Below, one piece after another: positions 17,531 to 25,803 of a stretch of DNA of 64,000 nt. Position 1 is the first letter of the stretch; the number at the start of each line of letters is the position of its first letter. The stretch is taken from assembly GCA_002256935.1 (NCBI GenBank), contig NCGL01000003.1, positions 31,358-95,357 of the forward strand. Reading direction: 5' to 3'. The position numbers were made by a program, and so were the translations under genes. The notes under the pieces were generated by a model, which had not been told where the DNA came from, made no database searches, and saw only the letters and a program-made list of their open reading frames with translations. The DNA is from Bdellovibrio sp. 28-41-41 (GTDB taxonomy: Bacteria > Bdellovibrionota > Bdellovibrionia > Bdellovibrionales > Bdellovibrionaceae).

Positions 17531-17574
17531 GAACTAGTCGTGAAACTTTTCAAAAACAACAAAAGGGGTTAAAA

Positions 17575-18267
17575 ATGTTTAAAGTAGTATCACTATTATG
17601 TCTGTTCGCGGTAGCGGCTTGGTCTCAGTCAAATCCTCAGCTCAAAGCGTCTATGCTGGAAACAGGGTATGTTCCGGATGGTTTTGATTCTAATGATCAG
17701 GTTCAATTTGTGATCGAAGGCACATATCACGACACGTGTTCAAAATCGGCAGGCACACGTTTCACAGTGAATGCGTCTTCAAAAACGATTCAAGTAGCAC
17801 CGTATGAATATCGCTATGCGGGTCCTTGTTTGGATATGCTAGTTCCACACAATGAAGTGGTAAATCTTGGCGTTGTTCAGCCAGGTAAGTATCAAATTTT
17901 ACAAACTGGCGGCCGAGCATTGGGTACGTTGAATGTAAACTTGGCTAGATCTGGCGTTGCTGATGACTATCTTTATGCACCGATTTCTCAGGCCTATGTT
18001 AGAAAAGTAAATGGCCGAGTAGCGATGACTTTATCTGGTGTGTTTACAAATTCGTGCATGCAAGTTAAAAAGATTATTGCTAATGTTCAGTCCAACGTAG
18101 TGACTGTACAGCCGTTAGCTTTGCTACTGCCAACAGCTACGAACTGTATCATCGGACGATTCCCGTTCGAAGAAACAACATACCTTCCAATGCAACGATC
18201 AGGTCGTTATTTATTGCATGTTCGCTCACTGAACGGTGAAGCCATCAATACTTTGTTCGATCTATAG
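17575..18267 (+). CDS. Secreted two-repeat protein, unknown function
   Basis: 230 aa with a signal peptide (MFKVVSLLCLFAVAAWS). The mature part consists of two related halves (about 25-125 and 130-228), each with a conserved Cys pair and a 'V.P......C' core: FVIEGTYHDTCSKSAGTRF in the first, TLSGVFTNSCMQVKKIIANV in the second. AAAAGGGG precedes the ATG. It is controlled by a sigma-54-type promoter, so it is probably an envelope member of the stress regulon. Family not recognised. Confidence 0.65.
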   Translation: MFKVVSLLCLFAVAAWSQSNPQLKASMLETGYVPDGFDSNDQVQFVIEGTYHDTCSKSAGTRFTVNASSKTIQVAPYEYRYAGPCLDMLVPHNEVVNLGVVQPGKYQILQTGGRALGTLNVNLARSGVADDYLYAPISQAYVRKVNGRVAMTLSGVFTNSCMQVKKIIANVQSNVVTVQPLALLLPTATNCIIGRFPFEETTYLPMQRSGRYLLHVRSLNGEAINTLFDL

Positions 18268-18297
18268 ATCTCTGCCACTGACAGCGATAGTCCAATT

Positions 18298-18332
18298 AAC
18301 GCCGTTTCCTAATCAGTTACGGCGTTTTTTTT
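18298..18332 (+). terminator. Rho-independent terminator
   Basis: AACGCCGT (18298-18305) pairs with ACGGCGTT (18319-18326) followed by a run of T, 31 bases after the stop of the secreted protein gene. Confidence 0.85.
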
Positions 18333-18339
18333 AGAAACG

Positions 18340-18376
18340 AAAGAGGACGCAGTCTTTAATTCGCATCCTCTTTTTT
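18340..18376. terminator. Second, bidirectional terminator hairpin
   Basis: AAAGAGGACGC (18340-18350) pairs, with one mismatch, with GCATCCTCTTT (18363-18373), with T or A runs on both sides. It would end the minus-strand small protein gene. Confidence 0.65.
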
Positions 18377-18381
18377 CAAAA

Positions 18382-18546
18382 CTATTTGTTTAATCGAGAG
18401 TCTTGAGGACTTTTTGCGTTGGCTGGCTCTTTTGGTGAGACACCTGCAGACGATGCAGACTCTTTAGCCGTACCTTTATTATTTGATGCTGGGGTTTTTG
18501 ATCCGCCCTTTTTAACACTGTTATGTTGGCCGCTTTGTTTGTTCAT
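18382..18546 (-). CDS. Small disordered Lys/Ser/Ala-rich protein
   Basis: 54 aa (begins MNKQSGQHNSVKKGG). The ATG at 18546 has a perfect AAGGAGG five bases upstream; an earlier in-frame start at 18588 has none. The protein is low-complexity, hydrophilic and without hydrophobic core, resembling small stationary-phase or stress-protective proteins. A sigma-54-type promoter lies 76 bases upstream. Function unknown. Confidence 0.65.
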   Translation of the reverse strand: MNKQSGQHNSVKKGGSKTPASNNKGTAKESASSAGVSPKEPANAKSPQDSRLNK

Positions 18547-18621
18547 ACTTTCCTCCTTGGAATGTATTAGTATTTTTTTACGAGGCATATATCCCTATAT
18601 AACCACGTCCCCTCCTGAGTA

Positions 18622-18637
18622 TGCATAAGGCCGGCCA
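18622..18637 (-). promoter_or_regulatory. Sigma-54-type promoter for the small disordered protein
   Basis: On the minus strand: TGGCCGGCCTTATGCA, GG-N10-GC spacing. Confidence 0.6.
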
Positions 18638-18644
18638 AGTGTAA

Positions 18645-19275
18645 TTAGATCCACGATTTTTTAATCAACCACATTTTCTCTACTTGATGGCCAGCTAATA
18701 TAGTATCAAAAACAAGACCGACCTCACGGCACACTTTTTTAGTCACAAGATCATTGTCGCCCGTTAAAACTTTCACCGTGATGCCGTGGTCTTGCAAGGC
18801 TTGAATGGCGGTACGTGCCGAATCCTTTGGAGGATCTAAAAATGCCACGTAGCCTTTGAGAATCAAATCGGTTTCATCGCTTTTTGTAATTTGCGCTGTG
18901 ATATCCAGGTTTTCATAGGCCAGGGCCAAAACTCGAAATCCATCAGCACTCAGCATTTCATATTGCTGGGTCAGATCAGCACTATGTTCTCTCTCAAAGG
19001 GCAGAATTTGACCATTAAGCTCATAAAATTTACAACGCGCGAACACCGCTTCGGATGCTCCTTTCGTTAACAGCTGATATTTTTTCCCGGGTGTTTCTAC
19101 CACAACCGACATCATTCGGCGCACAAAATCAAAAGGGATTTCATCCACCTTTTTATAGTCCGTAATCAGTTCTTCATGGGCATCACGATGATTCAAAATC
19201 GCGCGATCCAAAATATTTTTAAGTCCCGTTTTAAAATGGGCTAACAAATACGCATCAAGGATGCATATTGATTTT
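18645..19275 (-). pseudogene. Remnant of an MgtA/P2-type cation ATPase
   Basis: About 210 codons without start motif or membrane helices. It covers the nucleotide-binding and part of the phosphorylation domain: LLAHFKTGLKNILDRAIL, YQLLTKGASEAVFARC, FLDPPKDSARTAIQALQDHG, VLTGDND. The aspartyl-phosphate motif (DKTGT), the GDGxND loop and all transmembrane segments are missing, and homology fades at both ends (after LAGHQVEKM). A full-length MgtA-type protein is near 900 aa. It starts a few bases after the ABC ATPase gene, suggesting the intact ATPase gene was once in or next to that operon. Confidence 0.8.
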
Positions 19276-19298
19276 TTATCCCTGCAAGAAGTAACCCG

Positions 19299-19961
19299 CT
19301 ATTTCGCAGAAGCCAGACGACCGTCTTTTAAATATATTTCACGCGAAGCCATCGCCGCAAAATCAGGATCATGGGTCACTAAACACACAGTTGTTCCCGT
19401 TGCATTTACCTGCTTGAGCAAGTTCATCACAATCTCGGCGTTTTCTGTATCTAAATTGCCAGTTGGTTCATCCGCAAAGATGTACTTGGGACTTAGGATC
19501 AGCGCTCGAGCGATGGCTATGCGCTGCTGCTCGCCACCCGACATCTGCGCCGGGTAACTGTTTTCCTTGTTCGACACACCTAAACGTTCCAACAATTCCT
19601 TTGCCGTCGACATTTTTTCATCCATGCAATTTAAATTGCGTGCTGGCAGCAAAATATTTTCAATGGCGGTGAGCTCGGGTAATAAATAGTGAAATTGAAA
19701 AATAAATCCCACTTTGTGATTTCGAAACGCGTGAACTTCATCACTCGTCATTTTTGCTATATTTTTTCCATCTATTTCAACAGTTCCCATGCTCGGCAAA
19801 TCTAAAGTGCTAATAATATAAAGCAAGGTGCTCTTGCCGCTTCCCGATTTTCCTGAAATCGAAACAAATTCCCCATTTTGAATATCAATGTCCAGCGCAT
19901 GCAAAACGCGATGGGGAGGAACTCCAAATTCTTTGACCAAACCACGGCACTGAATCATCAT
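19299..19961 (-). CDS. ABC transporter ATPase, LolD/MacB-like
   Basis: 220 aa. Walker A GKSGSGKST near residue 38, signature MSGGEQQRIAIARAL, Walker B KYIFADEPTGNLD, H-loop VTHDPD. It belongs to the MacB/LolD branch that powers FtsX-type permeases. The start overlaps the permease stop by 4 bases. Last intact gene of the three-gene exporter operon (21970 to 19299). Confidence 0.93.
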   Translation of the reverse strand: MMIQCRGLVKEFGVPPHRVLHALDIDIQNGEFVSISGKSGSGKSTLLYIISTLDLPSMGTVEIDGKNIAKMTSDEVHAFRNHKVGFIFQFHYLLPELTAIENILLPARNLNCMDEKMSTAKELLERLGVSNKENSYPAQMSGGEQQRIAIARALILSPKYIFADEPTGNLDTENAEIVMNLLKQVNATGTTVCLVTHDPDFAAMASREIYLKDGRLASAK

Positions 19962-21199
19962 TCGCTCCTAATAATTTCCATGGGAGATAATTTACTCGCA
20001 CCATGAGCGGGAAAATAGGACGCCACGATGGATGCCACATTCGCGGCGAGGAAGCCAATTAAATAAGTTTTCGGGCTGTAATCAATCATCAAATTGTGGC
20101 TGCCCCCAAGTTCAATATTTAAATCAATGTGTCCGATGATGTAGCACAATAAAAATCCAAGAGTCAGTCCTAATGCCCCTCCAGCAAATCCAAGCAGAAT
20201 ACCTTGGTAAACAACTAATTGCATAATTCGCTGGGGACCGTAACCAATGGCTCTAAGAATAGCTATCTCTTTACGCTTTTGATTAATCATAATGGTGAGC
20301 ACATTATAAATACCAAATGCCGCAACAATTAGGATGGCGATAGTTATAAAGTAGCGAGTGTAATCTTGAACGTTGATAATTTCCAAAAACATTTTATTAG
20401 CTTCCTGCCAATCTTGAACTTTGTCCGTTCCCATCATTTTCCATTCTAGAGCTTTTTCATTGGCTTTATCGATATCGTACAATGCCACGGCGATTTCGCT
20501 CACCCGACCTGGGCTCTTGGATAAAATCTGAACGTGATTTAGCTCAGCATACGCAATCGAACTATCAACTTGTTCGCTACCAAAATGAACAATACCAACG
20601 ACTTTAAATGGGCGCATCAAACTACGCCCTGTACTTACGTTGATCACTTGGCCTACACGCGCGCCCAAATTTTCAGAAACTTTACTTCCGAGCACAATGT
20701 TACTGGCTCCTGACTGAAGATCCTTGAACGTGCCTTCTTTCATGTAACTGGCGACGGACGTAACGCGCAAATGCCGCTCTGGTACCGTCCCCACTAATCC
20801 TACAGACGCAGTAAACAGACCATTTGATAAAATCGCATTCGTCGACAATCGAGGCGAAAAATCACGGACCTCTGGATCGGACATAAATCGTTGATACCAA
20901 CCTTGATAATTTTCAAGCCGAACTTCTTCGCGTTTTCCGAACGGTGCCAAAATCCATCGCACGTATGAATTTTCAGGATAGAAAACACTCTTCACCTCGG
21001 TGGCATCAATCATCCGTTCCGCGCCGGAAATTAAAATATGTGATGTGTTATTTAAAAGATGATCCATCATATATTGCCGCATACCCAGCTGTAGGCCAGA
21101 TATCGTTATAAACAGAGTCGTACCTAAACTGACACCAATCAAAATTAGAAATGTTTGTTTCTTTCGGGCGATCAGCTGTCTCCATGACAAAAAGAACAT
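19958..21199 (-). CDS. MacB/FtsX-type ABC permease
   Basis: 413 aa. The MacB_PCD periplasmic domain lies between TM1 (about 15-40) and the C-terminal three-helix FtsX domain (about 285-405). Family signatures include KRKEIAILRAIGYGPQRI and the ending HGASKLSPMEIIRSE. It probably moves lipids, lipoproteins, peptides or small molecules out of the inner membrane together with the ATPase and adaptor. It starts directly after the adaptor gene. Confidence 0.92.
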   Translation of the reverse strand: MFFLSWRQLIARKKQTFLILIGVSLGTTLFITISGLQLGMRQYMMDHLLNNTSHILISGAERMIDATEVKSVFYPENSYVRWILAPFGKREEVRLENYQGWYQRFMSDPEVRDFSPRLSTNAILSNGLFTASVGLVGTVPERHLRVTSVASYMKEGTFKDLQSGASNIVLGSKVSENLGARVGQVINVSTGRSLMRPFKVVGIVHFGSEQVDSSIAYAELNHVQILSKSPGRVSEIAVALYDIDKANEKALEWKMMGTDKVQDWQEANKMFLEIINVQDYTRYFITIAILIVAAFGIYNVLTIMINQKRKEIAILRAIGYGPQRIMQLVVYQGILLGFAGGALGLTLGFLLCYIIGHIDLNIELGGSHNLMIDYSPKTYLIGFLAANVASIVASYFPAHGASKLSPMEIIRSE

Positions 21200-21970
21200 T
21201 TAATTCTCCTTGTTGATTCGTATTTCATCGCTTGTACTAAGAACGCCATTTTTGACTTCGGCATTTAATCCATCGATGTGACCCAATTCCAGTTTTACTT
21301 TTGCCCATTTATTATTTCGTCTTAAACTTACAAATCCATTAGTTATAGATTTGATGGGAATAAGTACCGCATCTTTAATACGGCCAACTTCAATGGTAAC
21401 GTCGGCACTCATGCCAGGTAATATGCTTGGGTCCAACCCGTCGACGGAAACTCTAGCGATAAATTCATCGTCCCGAGGAAATACCGATATGACGCGGCCA
21501 TTGAGTACTTTTCCTCTGAGCGACTCAAAAGAAATTTTTGCCGTTTGTTCGGGTTTTACTCGCAAGATCGCCTGTTGCTCTAACGAAAGCTCAATGTATT
21601 TTTTTTCCAGATTTTCCAGTCTTAGGATCGTAACGCTAGGAACGGCTGTTTCACCAACGAAATGCTTTACAAACGTTACAGTCCCTCGAAATGGCGCCCG
21701 AAATTTAGCATGGTGATCAAGCTCAATCAACGGGGCTCCTTTTTCTACAGTGTCACCTTCATCCACATACCGTCCAGTCACTGTCGAAATCAGTGCCGAA
21801 ATAACTTCAAACCGATCATTGGATTTTACTTTACCTAATCCATAAACAGCTTCGGTGATATCGCCTCTGGTTGGATTTATAACCTTAATGTTACTGTTGC
21901 GAAAATATACGATTCCTGTGACGCTAAAAATTAATACCAGACCGACAACTATAACCCAAATTCGTTTCAT
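21200..21970 (-). CDS. Membrane-fusion (HlyD/MacA-like) adaptor
   Basis: 256 aa from the ATG at 21970, which has TGGAGAAA before it. One N-terminal membrane anchor (IWVIVVGLVLIFSVTGIVYF), then a biotinyl-lipoyl split domain (ISTVTGRYVDEGDTVEKGAP, APFRGTVTFVKH) and a beta-barrel region. No long coiled-coil hairpin is visible, so it is a compact RND/MFP adaptor. It is first gene of the exporter operon and sits behind a sigma-54-type promoter. No outer-membrane factor accompanies it; the TolC-like gene at 40848 could serve both systems. Confidence 0.88.
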   Translation of the reverse strand: MKRIWVIVVGLVLIFSVTGIVYFRNSNIKVINPTRGDITEAVYGLGKVKSNDRFEVISALISTVTGRYVDEGDTVEKGAPLIELDHHAKFRAPFRGTVTFVKHFVGETAVPSVTILRLENLEKKYIELSLEQQAILRVKPEQTAKISFESLRGKVLNGRVISVFPRDDEFIARVSVDGLDPSILPGMSADVTIEVGRIKDAVLIPIKSITNGFVSLRRNNKWAKVKLELGHIDGLNAEVKNGVLSTSDEIRINKEN

Positions 21971-22035
21971 ATTTTCTCCATAGAGCATTGCCGAGCGGAA
22001 AGGCATCGTCTCGGTTCGCCCCTTCAGCTACAAAA

Positions 22036-22051
22036 AGCATCCTTGATGCCA
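22036..22051 (-). promoter_or_regulatory. Sigma-54-type promoter for the exporter operon
   Basis: On the minus strand: TGGCATCAAGGATGCT, GG-N10-GC, 66 bases before the adaptor ATG. Confidence 0.65.
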
Positions 22052-22092
22052 CGGCAGAAATCGGCCTGGAGCGAATCAAAGGCTTTGACCGC

Positions 22093-22103
22093 GACAATTT
22101 GTC
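22093..22103. promoter_or_regulatory. Enhancer dyad GACA-N3-TGTC
   Basis: GACAATTTGTC, a perfect dyad centred between the divergent promoters at 22036 and 22154. Confidence 0.6.
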
Positions 22104-22153
22104 CAACTCTAATTTAAATTGAGTCAATGTGACCCAAATATCGAGGCTTTTTT

Positions 22154-22169
22154 TGGACCTACGATTGCA
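22154..22169 (+). promoter_or_regulatory. Sigma-54-type promoter for PfkB
   Basis: TGGACCTACGATTGCA, GG-N10-GC. Transcription would begin near 22181, downstream of the ATG at 22175, which supports translation from 22196. Confidence 0.65.
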
Positions 22170-22195
22170 ACATTATGAAACAATATGGAAAAAAA

Positions 22196-23125
22196 ATGAT
22201 ATTTTCTATTACTCCTAATCCGGCTCTTGATCTTGGTGGTCTCGTCAATGATATTAAACCAAACGAAAAGTCCTATGTATTCAATGAAACCAGATCGCCT
22301 GGTGGAAATTCAATTAATGCATCTAGAATTTTAGTTCGATTACAAATCCCCGTTTCACTGTCTGGATTTCTGGGCGGTAGTACAGGGGATGAAATCAATT
22401 CGATGCTCAAAAAAGAAAACTTAAACACCCAGTTTATTGAAATAAAAAACACATCCCGAGTCAACGTGACCGTATCCAACGAACGTAACCACAATCAAAC
22501 GCGACTGAGCTTCCCGGGGCCGACAATTGCAAACGTTGAAAAGAAAAAATTATTCCATCTATTTGAGCAGAAGAAAAATATTTCGTTTTTAATGTTAGGT
22601 GGATCTCTACCACAAGGATTCACGGCAAACGACATCAAGGGATTAATTAAAATCGCCGATAAAAAGAATATTAAGTCTATTATTGATTGTCCCGGCTCGA
22701 TTTTATCTGACGTAATAAATTCAAAGCCATTTTTGATAAAACCTAATCTTGAAGAATTCCAAGAACTAACCAACAGTCATGTGAAAACCATTGGTTCAGT
22801 GATTCAGAAAGCAAAACCATTTCTAAATCACGTTCCCTATATTTGCATATCTTCTGTCGAAGGGGGCACATTGCTAGTTGGTCGAAAGAATATTTATTTT
22901 GGCCGAATTCCTAAATTAAAAATTCGCTCAACCGTAGGCGCCGGCGATTCTATGGTTGGAGCCATGGTGTCACGATTTTACAAAGGTGATTTTGACGAGG
23001 CCAATATTTTAAAATGGGGACTGTCCGCATCAGCCGCCACCCTTTCTGAACCCGGCATGGGTCTAGGACATAAGTCTGAAATTTTGCAGCTCTATAAAAA
23101 AGTCCAGGTAACTTTGATCAACTAG
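22196..23125 (+). CDS. PfkB-family sugar kinase (1-phosphofructokinase-like)
   Basis: 309 aa from the ATG at 22196 (GGA ahead; the earlier ATG at 22175 would lie upstream of the predicted transcription start). SITPNPALDLGG is the LacC/FruK/PfkB start, SPGGNSINASRIL the substrate loop, FLMLGGSLPQGF the middle signature and STVGAGDSMVGAMV the catalytic Asp/anion-hole motif. It phosphorylates fructose-6-phosphate, fructose-1-phosphate or tagatose-6-phosphate. Minor Pfk-2-type enzymes are common in Usp/DosR-like regulons. Confidence 0.9.
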   Translation: MIFSITPNPALDLGGLVNDIKPNEKSYVFNETRSPGGNSINASRILVRLQIPVSLSGFLGGSTGDEINSMLKKENLNTQFIEIKNTSRVNVTVSNERNHNQTRLSFPGPTIANVEKKKLFHLFEQKKNISFLMLGGSLPQGFTANDIKGLIKIADKKNIKSIIDCPGSILSDVINSKPFLIKPNLEEFQELTNSHVKTIGSVIQKAKPFLNHVPYICISSVEGGTLLVGRKNIYFGRIPKLKIRSTVGAGDSMVGAMVSRFYKGDFDEANILKWGLSASAATLSEPGMGLGHKSEILQLYKKVQVTLIN

Positions 23126-23139
23126 GCATCGACTTTGCT
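23124..23139 (+). promoter_or_regulatory. Weak sigma-54-type promoter candidate
   Basis: AGGCATCGACTTTGCT has GG-N10-GC spacing but A at the first position. Transcription would start only a few bases before the ATG at 23154, implying a nearly leaderless mRNA. It could be chance. Confidence 0.35.
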
Positions 23140-23153
23140 TTATATCTTTTTAG

Positions 23154-23552
23154 ATGAATAAAATTCGAAAATATAGCTACAAACGCCGCATGCAAACACT
23201 GTTCAAAAACCCTATGTTTTGGCTCCTAACATTCATTGGGAACTTAATTATATTTATCGGAAGCGTTTTACTCTATTATTTTGAATCCGCTCAAACCTTT
23301 AGCAAGTTAGAATTTATTGACTGCCTGCTGTGGAGTACAAGCCTTACAACGACAATAGGTTACAACACTTACGTACCCATTACTTTTGCAGGAAAAATCA
23401 TTGTTATCTGCATGATGTTACTCGGAACTCTTTTCGTATGGTCCTATATGGCCTTCTTAGTCACGGCCCTGATTGCTCCAGAGTTATCTATGTTAGAACA
23501 CGAGATGCAAAAAGTCGAAGTCGATCTCTTGAAATTAAAATCTGAAAAGTAA
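23154..23552 (+). CDS. Two-helix potassium-channel-like protein with altered filter
   Basis: 132 aa with two transmembrane helices (about 20-42 and 77-103) flanking a pore loop, as in the Ion_trans_2 family. The pore reads SLTTTIGYNTYVP where classical K+ channels have TxGYGD; the last Gly is Asn. A charged C-terminal helix follows (LEHEMQKVEVDLLKLKSEK). It begins 28 bases after PfkB, so the two are likely co-transcribed. No ribosome site is visible. It may conduct monovalent cations; selectivity is uncertain. Confidence 0.75.
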   Translation: MNKIRKYSYKRRMQTLFKNPMFWLLTFIGNLIIFIGSVLLYYFESAQTFSKLEFIDCLLWSTSLTTTIGYNTYVPITFAGKIIVICMMLLGTLFVWSYMAFLVTALIAPELSMLEHEMQKVEVDLLKLKSEK

Positions 23553-23560
23553 ATACCAAC

Positions 23561-23606
23561 CTGACAAAGCATCATGACAGGATGACCCATTAAATTCCTT
23601 TGTCAG
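23561..23606. promoter_or_regulatory. Inverted repeat CTGACAAAG...CTTTGTCAG
   Basis: Perfect 9-base arms 28 bases apart, upstream of the CoA-transferase promoter. Each arm contains a GACA or TGTC half-site. Between them GACAGGATGAC (23576-23586) is one mismatch from the enhancer dyad. There is no T-run, so a control region is likelier than a terminator. Confidence 0.4.
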
Positions 23607-23638
23607 CCTAGCGGTAACTGTGGCAAACAGTGTATCAG

Positions 23639-23654
23639 TGGCTAGGGGCTTGCA
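23639..23654 (+). promoter_or_regulatory. Sigma-54-type promoter for the CoA-transferase
   Basis: TGGCTAGGGGCTTGCA, TGGC and TTGCA with GG-N10-GC spacing, 44 bases before the ATG at 23683. Confidence 0.7.
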
Positions 23655-23682
23655 ATTTATAATTCAATCATAGGATTAAATA

Positions 23683-24978
23683 ATGACTAATTTAAAAGAA
23701 CCCAAACCATTAACAGCCGCTGCCGCTATCACTCATATCAATTCGTTTCAAAATGTTTTTGTACACGGTGGGTGCGCGACTCCGAATTTTCTATTGAAGG
23801 AATTAGTTCAGCAGGCAAATCGACTGACAAGTGTTACATTGATACACTTGCACACCCACGGCGAAGCGGATTACCTGAAACCTCAATATAGCGCTAACTT
23901 CAGAGTTCTAAATCTTTTTGTCGGCTCAAACGTCAGACCCTATATGGATTTTGACAGAGTCGACTACATTCCGTGTTTCCTGTCGGAAATGCCGTCACTA
24001 TTCAAAAACAAAGTGATTCCTCTAGATGTCGCGCTAATTCAAGTTTCCCCTCCGGATAGCCATGGTTATTGTTCGCTAGGAACTAGCGTCGATGTTGTTA
24101 AAGCGGCCATTTCAAATTCAAAAATAGTGATCGCACAAGTTAACAATCAAATGCCAAGAACGTTTGGCGATGCTCTTGTTCCCGTACAAGATATTGATTA
24201 TCTTGTAGAACATAGCGAACCGTTGCTTGAATCTAGCCCAAAGGCTTTGAGTTCTATCGAACTTGAGATTGGCAGAAACACAGCGGACCTGATCGAAAAT
24301 GGCTCGACACTTCAAATGGGAATTGGTTCTATACCGGACGCTGTACTGTCGAGTCTGACCGGTCATAAGGATTTAGGCATTCACACCGAAATGTGGTCTG
24401 ACGGCGCTTTAAATCTATTAAAGAGCGGCGTAATCAACAATTCAAAAAAGAAAATTCATCAGGGAAAAACCGTTTCGACATTTGTCATGGGCAGTAAAAA
24501 CGTTTTTAACTTCATTGATAACAATCCCTCGGTGATTTTGCTCGAGGCCAATTATGTAAATAATCCCACTGTTATTGCAAAAAATGATAAAGCAATCTCT
24601 ATCAATTCTGCGGTAGAAATAGACTTAACGGGACAGGTGTGTGCCGATTCCATCGGTCACAAAGTTATTTCCGGCGTTGGTGGACAAATTGATTTTATCC
24701 GCGGCTCGGCACTGTCCAATGGCGGCAAACCTATTATCGCAATGACGTCGAGAACTAAACACGGAAACTCTAGAATAGTATCCAGTCTGAAATCAGGTGC
24801 CGGTGTCGTCACGACTCGGGCCCATGTTCATTACGTAGTCACAGAGTACGGCGCTGTTAATCTATTTGGAAAATCGATACATCAAAGGGCCAGAGCCTTG
24901 TTAGATCTAGCCCACCCTGAAGATCGTGAAAATTTAGAGAAAGCGTTTTTTGAGGAATACAGTAAATCTAGTTTATAA
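23683..24978 (+). CDS. Acetyl-CoA hydrolase/CoA-transferase family protein
   Basis: 431 aa, full length for the Cat1/4-hydroxybutyrate CoA-transferase group. Signatures: LQMGIGSIPDAVLSSL, LGIHTEMWSDGAL (the Glu that forms the glutamyl-CoA intermediate in characterised members) and ISGVGGQIDFIRGSALS. It likely transfers CoA between acetate and another acyl-CoA, saving energy or disposing of acids when respiration is limited. AGGA lies 7 bases before the ATG. The 3' end overlaps the convergent CBS gene by a few bases. Confidence 0.9.
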   Translation: MTNLKEPKPLTAAAAITHINSFQNVFVHGGCATPNFLLKELVQQANRLTSVTLIHLHTHGEADYLKPQYSANFRVLNLFVGSNVRPYMDFDRVDYIPCFLSEMPSLFKNKVIPLDVALIQVSPPDSHGYCSLGTSVDVVKAAISNSKIVIAQVNNQMPRTFGDALVPVQDIDYLVEHSEPLLESSPKALSSIELEIGRNTADLIENGSTLQMGIGSIPDAVLSSLTGHKDLGIHTEMWSDGALNLLKSGVINNSKKKIHQGKTVSTFVMGSKNVFNFIDNNPSVILLEANYVNNPTVIAKNDKAISINSAVEIDLTGQVCADSIGHKVISGVGGQIDFIRGSALSNGGKPIIAMTSRTKHGNSRIVSSLKSGAGVVTTRAHVHYVVTEYGAVNLFGKSIHQRARALLDLAHPEDRENLEKAFFEEYSKSSL

Positions 24979-25377
24979 TTTATTATCTAGAAAATCCGTA
25001 AACGCTTTGTAGACGTCTACTTCTGTAAGAATCCCAACTAATTTACCGCTATCAACGACAACGGCACAACCGTATTTTTTCTTAGCCATGTAATTGACCG
25101 CTTCATTTAAATCAGATTCGGAAGACACACAATAGGGATCAAATGTGCAGGCCTCTTCAACTAAAATTTTTTCTGGATCTATATCCTCAAAGCTGGCAAC
25201 CAGTTTAACATCACGGTCCGACAAAATTCCGACTAATTTGCCGTCTTTTAAAACCGGCAAATGTCGGATTCTAAGTTCGCTCATGACCGCAATAGCCTGT
25301 GACAACGGCCGATCATACCCAATACTTCTCGGTGACGGCGTCATATACTTTTGAACTTTAGGTCTAATTTTTTTCAT
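24973..25377 (-). CDS. Two-CBS-domain protein
   Basis: 134 aa made almost only of a Bateman pair. First repeat: YMTPSPRSIGYDRPLSQAIA to LVGILSDRDVKLV. Second: ACTFDPYCVSSESDLNEAVN to LVGILTEVDVYKAF. CBS pairs usually bind adenine nucleotides and sense energy charge. Third gene of the operon beginning at 26319, 5 bases after the eRF1-like gene. Close paralogue of 28897-29325. Confidence 0.92.
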   Translation of the reverse strand: MKKIRPKVQKYMTPSPRSIGYDRPLSQAIAVMSELRIRHLPVLKDGKLVGILSDRDVKLVASFEDIDPEKILVEEACTFDPYCVSSESDLNEAVNYMAKKKYGCAVVVDSGKLVGILTEVDVYKAFTDFLDNKL

Positions 25378-25381
25378 GGTC

Positions 25382-25780
25382 TTACTCTCTAGACTTACTT
25401 GCTAACACTGGGTCGTTAAACAGATCATAGTGTACGAAAAACTTTCGTGCGATCGCCAGGACCTGATTATCTGTTGGATGGTCACATGTTTCTACTCCGA
25501 CTACTTTTGTTGCTAGTGTGTGGGTGTAGTGATCATCCAAATACTTCTGGAATTGATTTTTTGCTAGTCCCGGACCCATCAACAAAAGCTTTTTGCACCC
25601 CAATGTTTTTTCAGTTATTTGTTTAAATAGAACATCATTGGCGTGATGTTCATGACTGCCTTTTATGTTTTTCATAGCGTGCGCAAGGTCTGTTTTTTTA
25701 ACCTCTGACGCCGTTGATTCTGCGTTCAATTCAAAAACATGCGCCTTCGCTGAATCTAACCAAACTATATAATCTGACAT
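25382..25780 (-). CDS. Small eRF1/Pelota-like protein of the stress island
   Basis: 132 aa. The pattern YIVWLDSAKAHVFEL at the N-terminus, a His-rich middle (GSHEHHANDVLFKQI) and KKLLLMGPGLAKNQFQKYL resemble the bacterial eRF1-domain-3-like ('translational machinery') proteins that accompany Usp and CBS genes. A ribosome-related role in dormancy is conceivable but unproven. Between two CBS genes in one operon. Confidence 0.6.
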   Translation of the reverse strand: MSDYIVWLDSAKAHVFELNAESTASEVKKTDLAHAMKNIKGSHEHHANDVLFKQITEKTLGCKKLLLMGPGLAKNQFQKYLDDHYTHTLATKVVGVETCDHPTDNQVLAIARKFFVHYDLFNDPVLASKSRE

Positions 25781-25803
25781 ATTAATTCCTTTTGTTATTT
25801 TTT

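Noticed and set aside
24118..24366. 82-codon minus-strand ORF inside the CoA-transferase gene
   Set aside because: Shadow of a strongly conserved coding frame; no ribosome site or motif.
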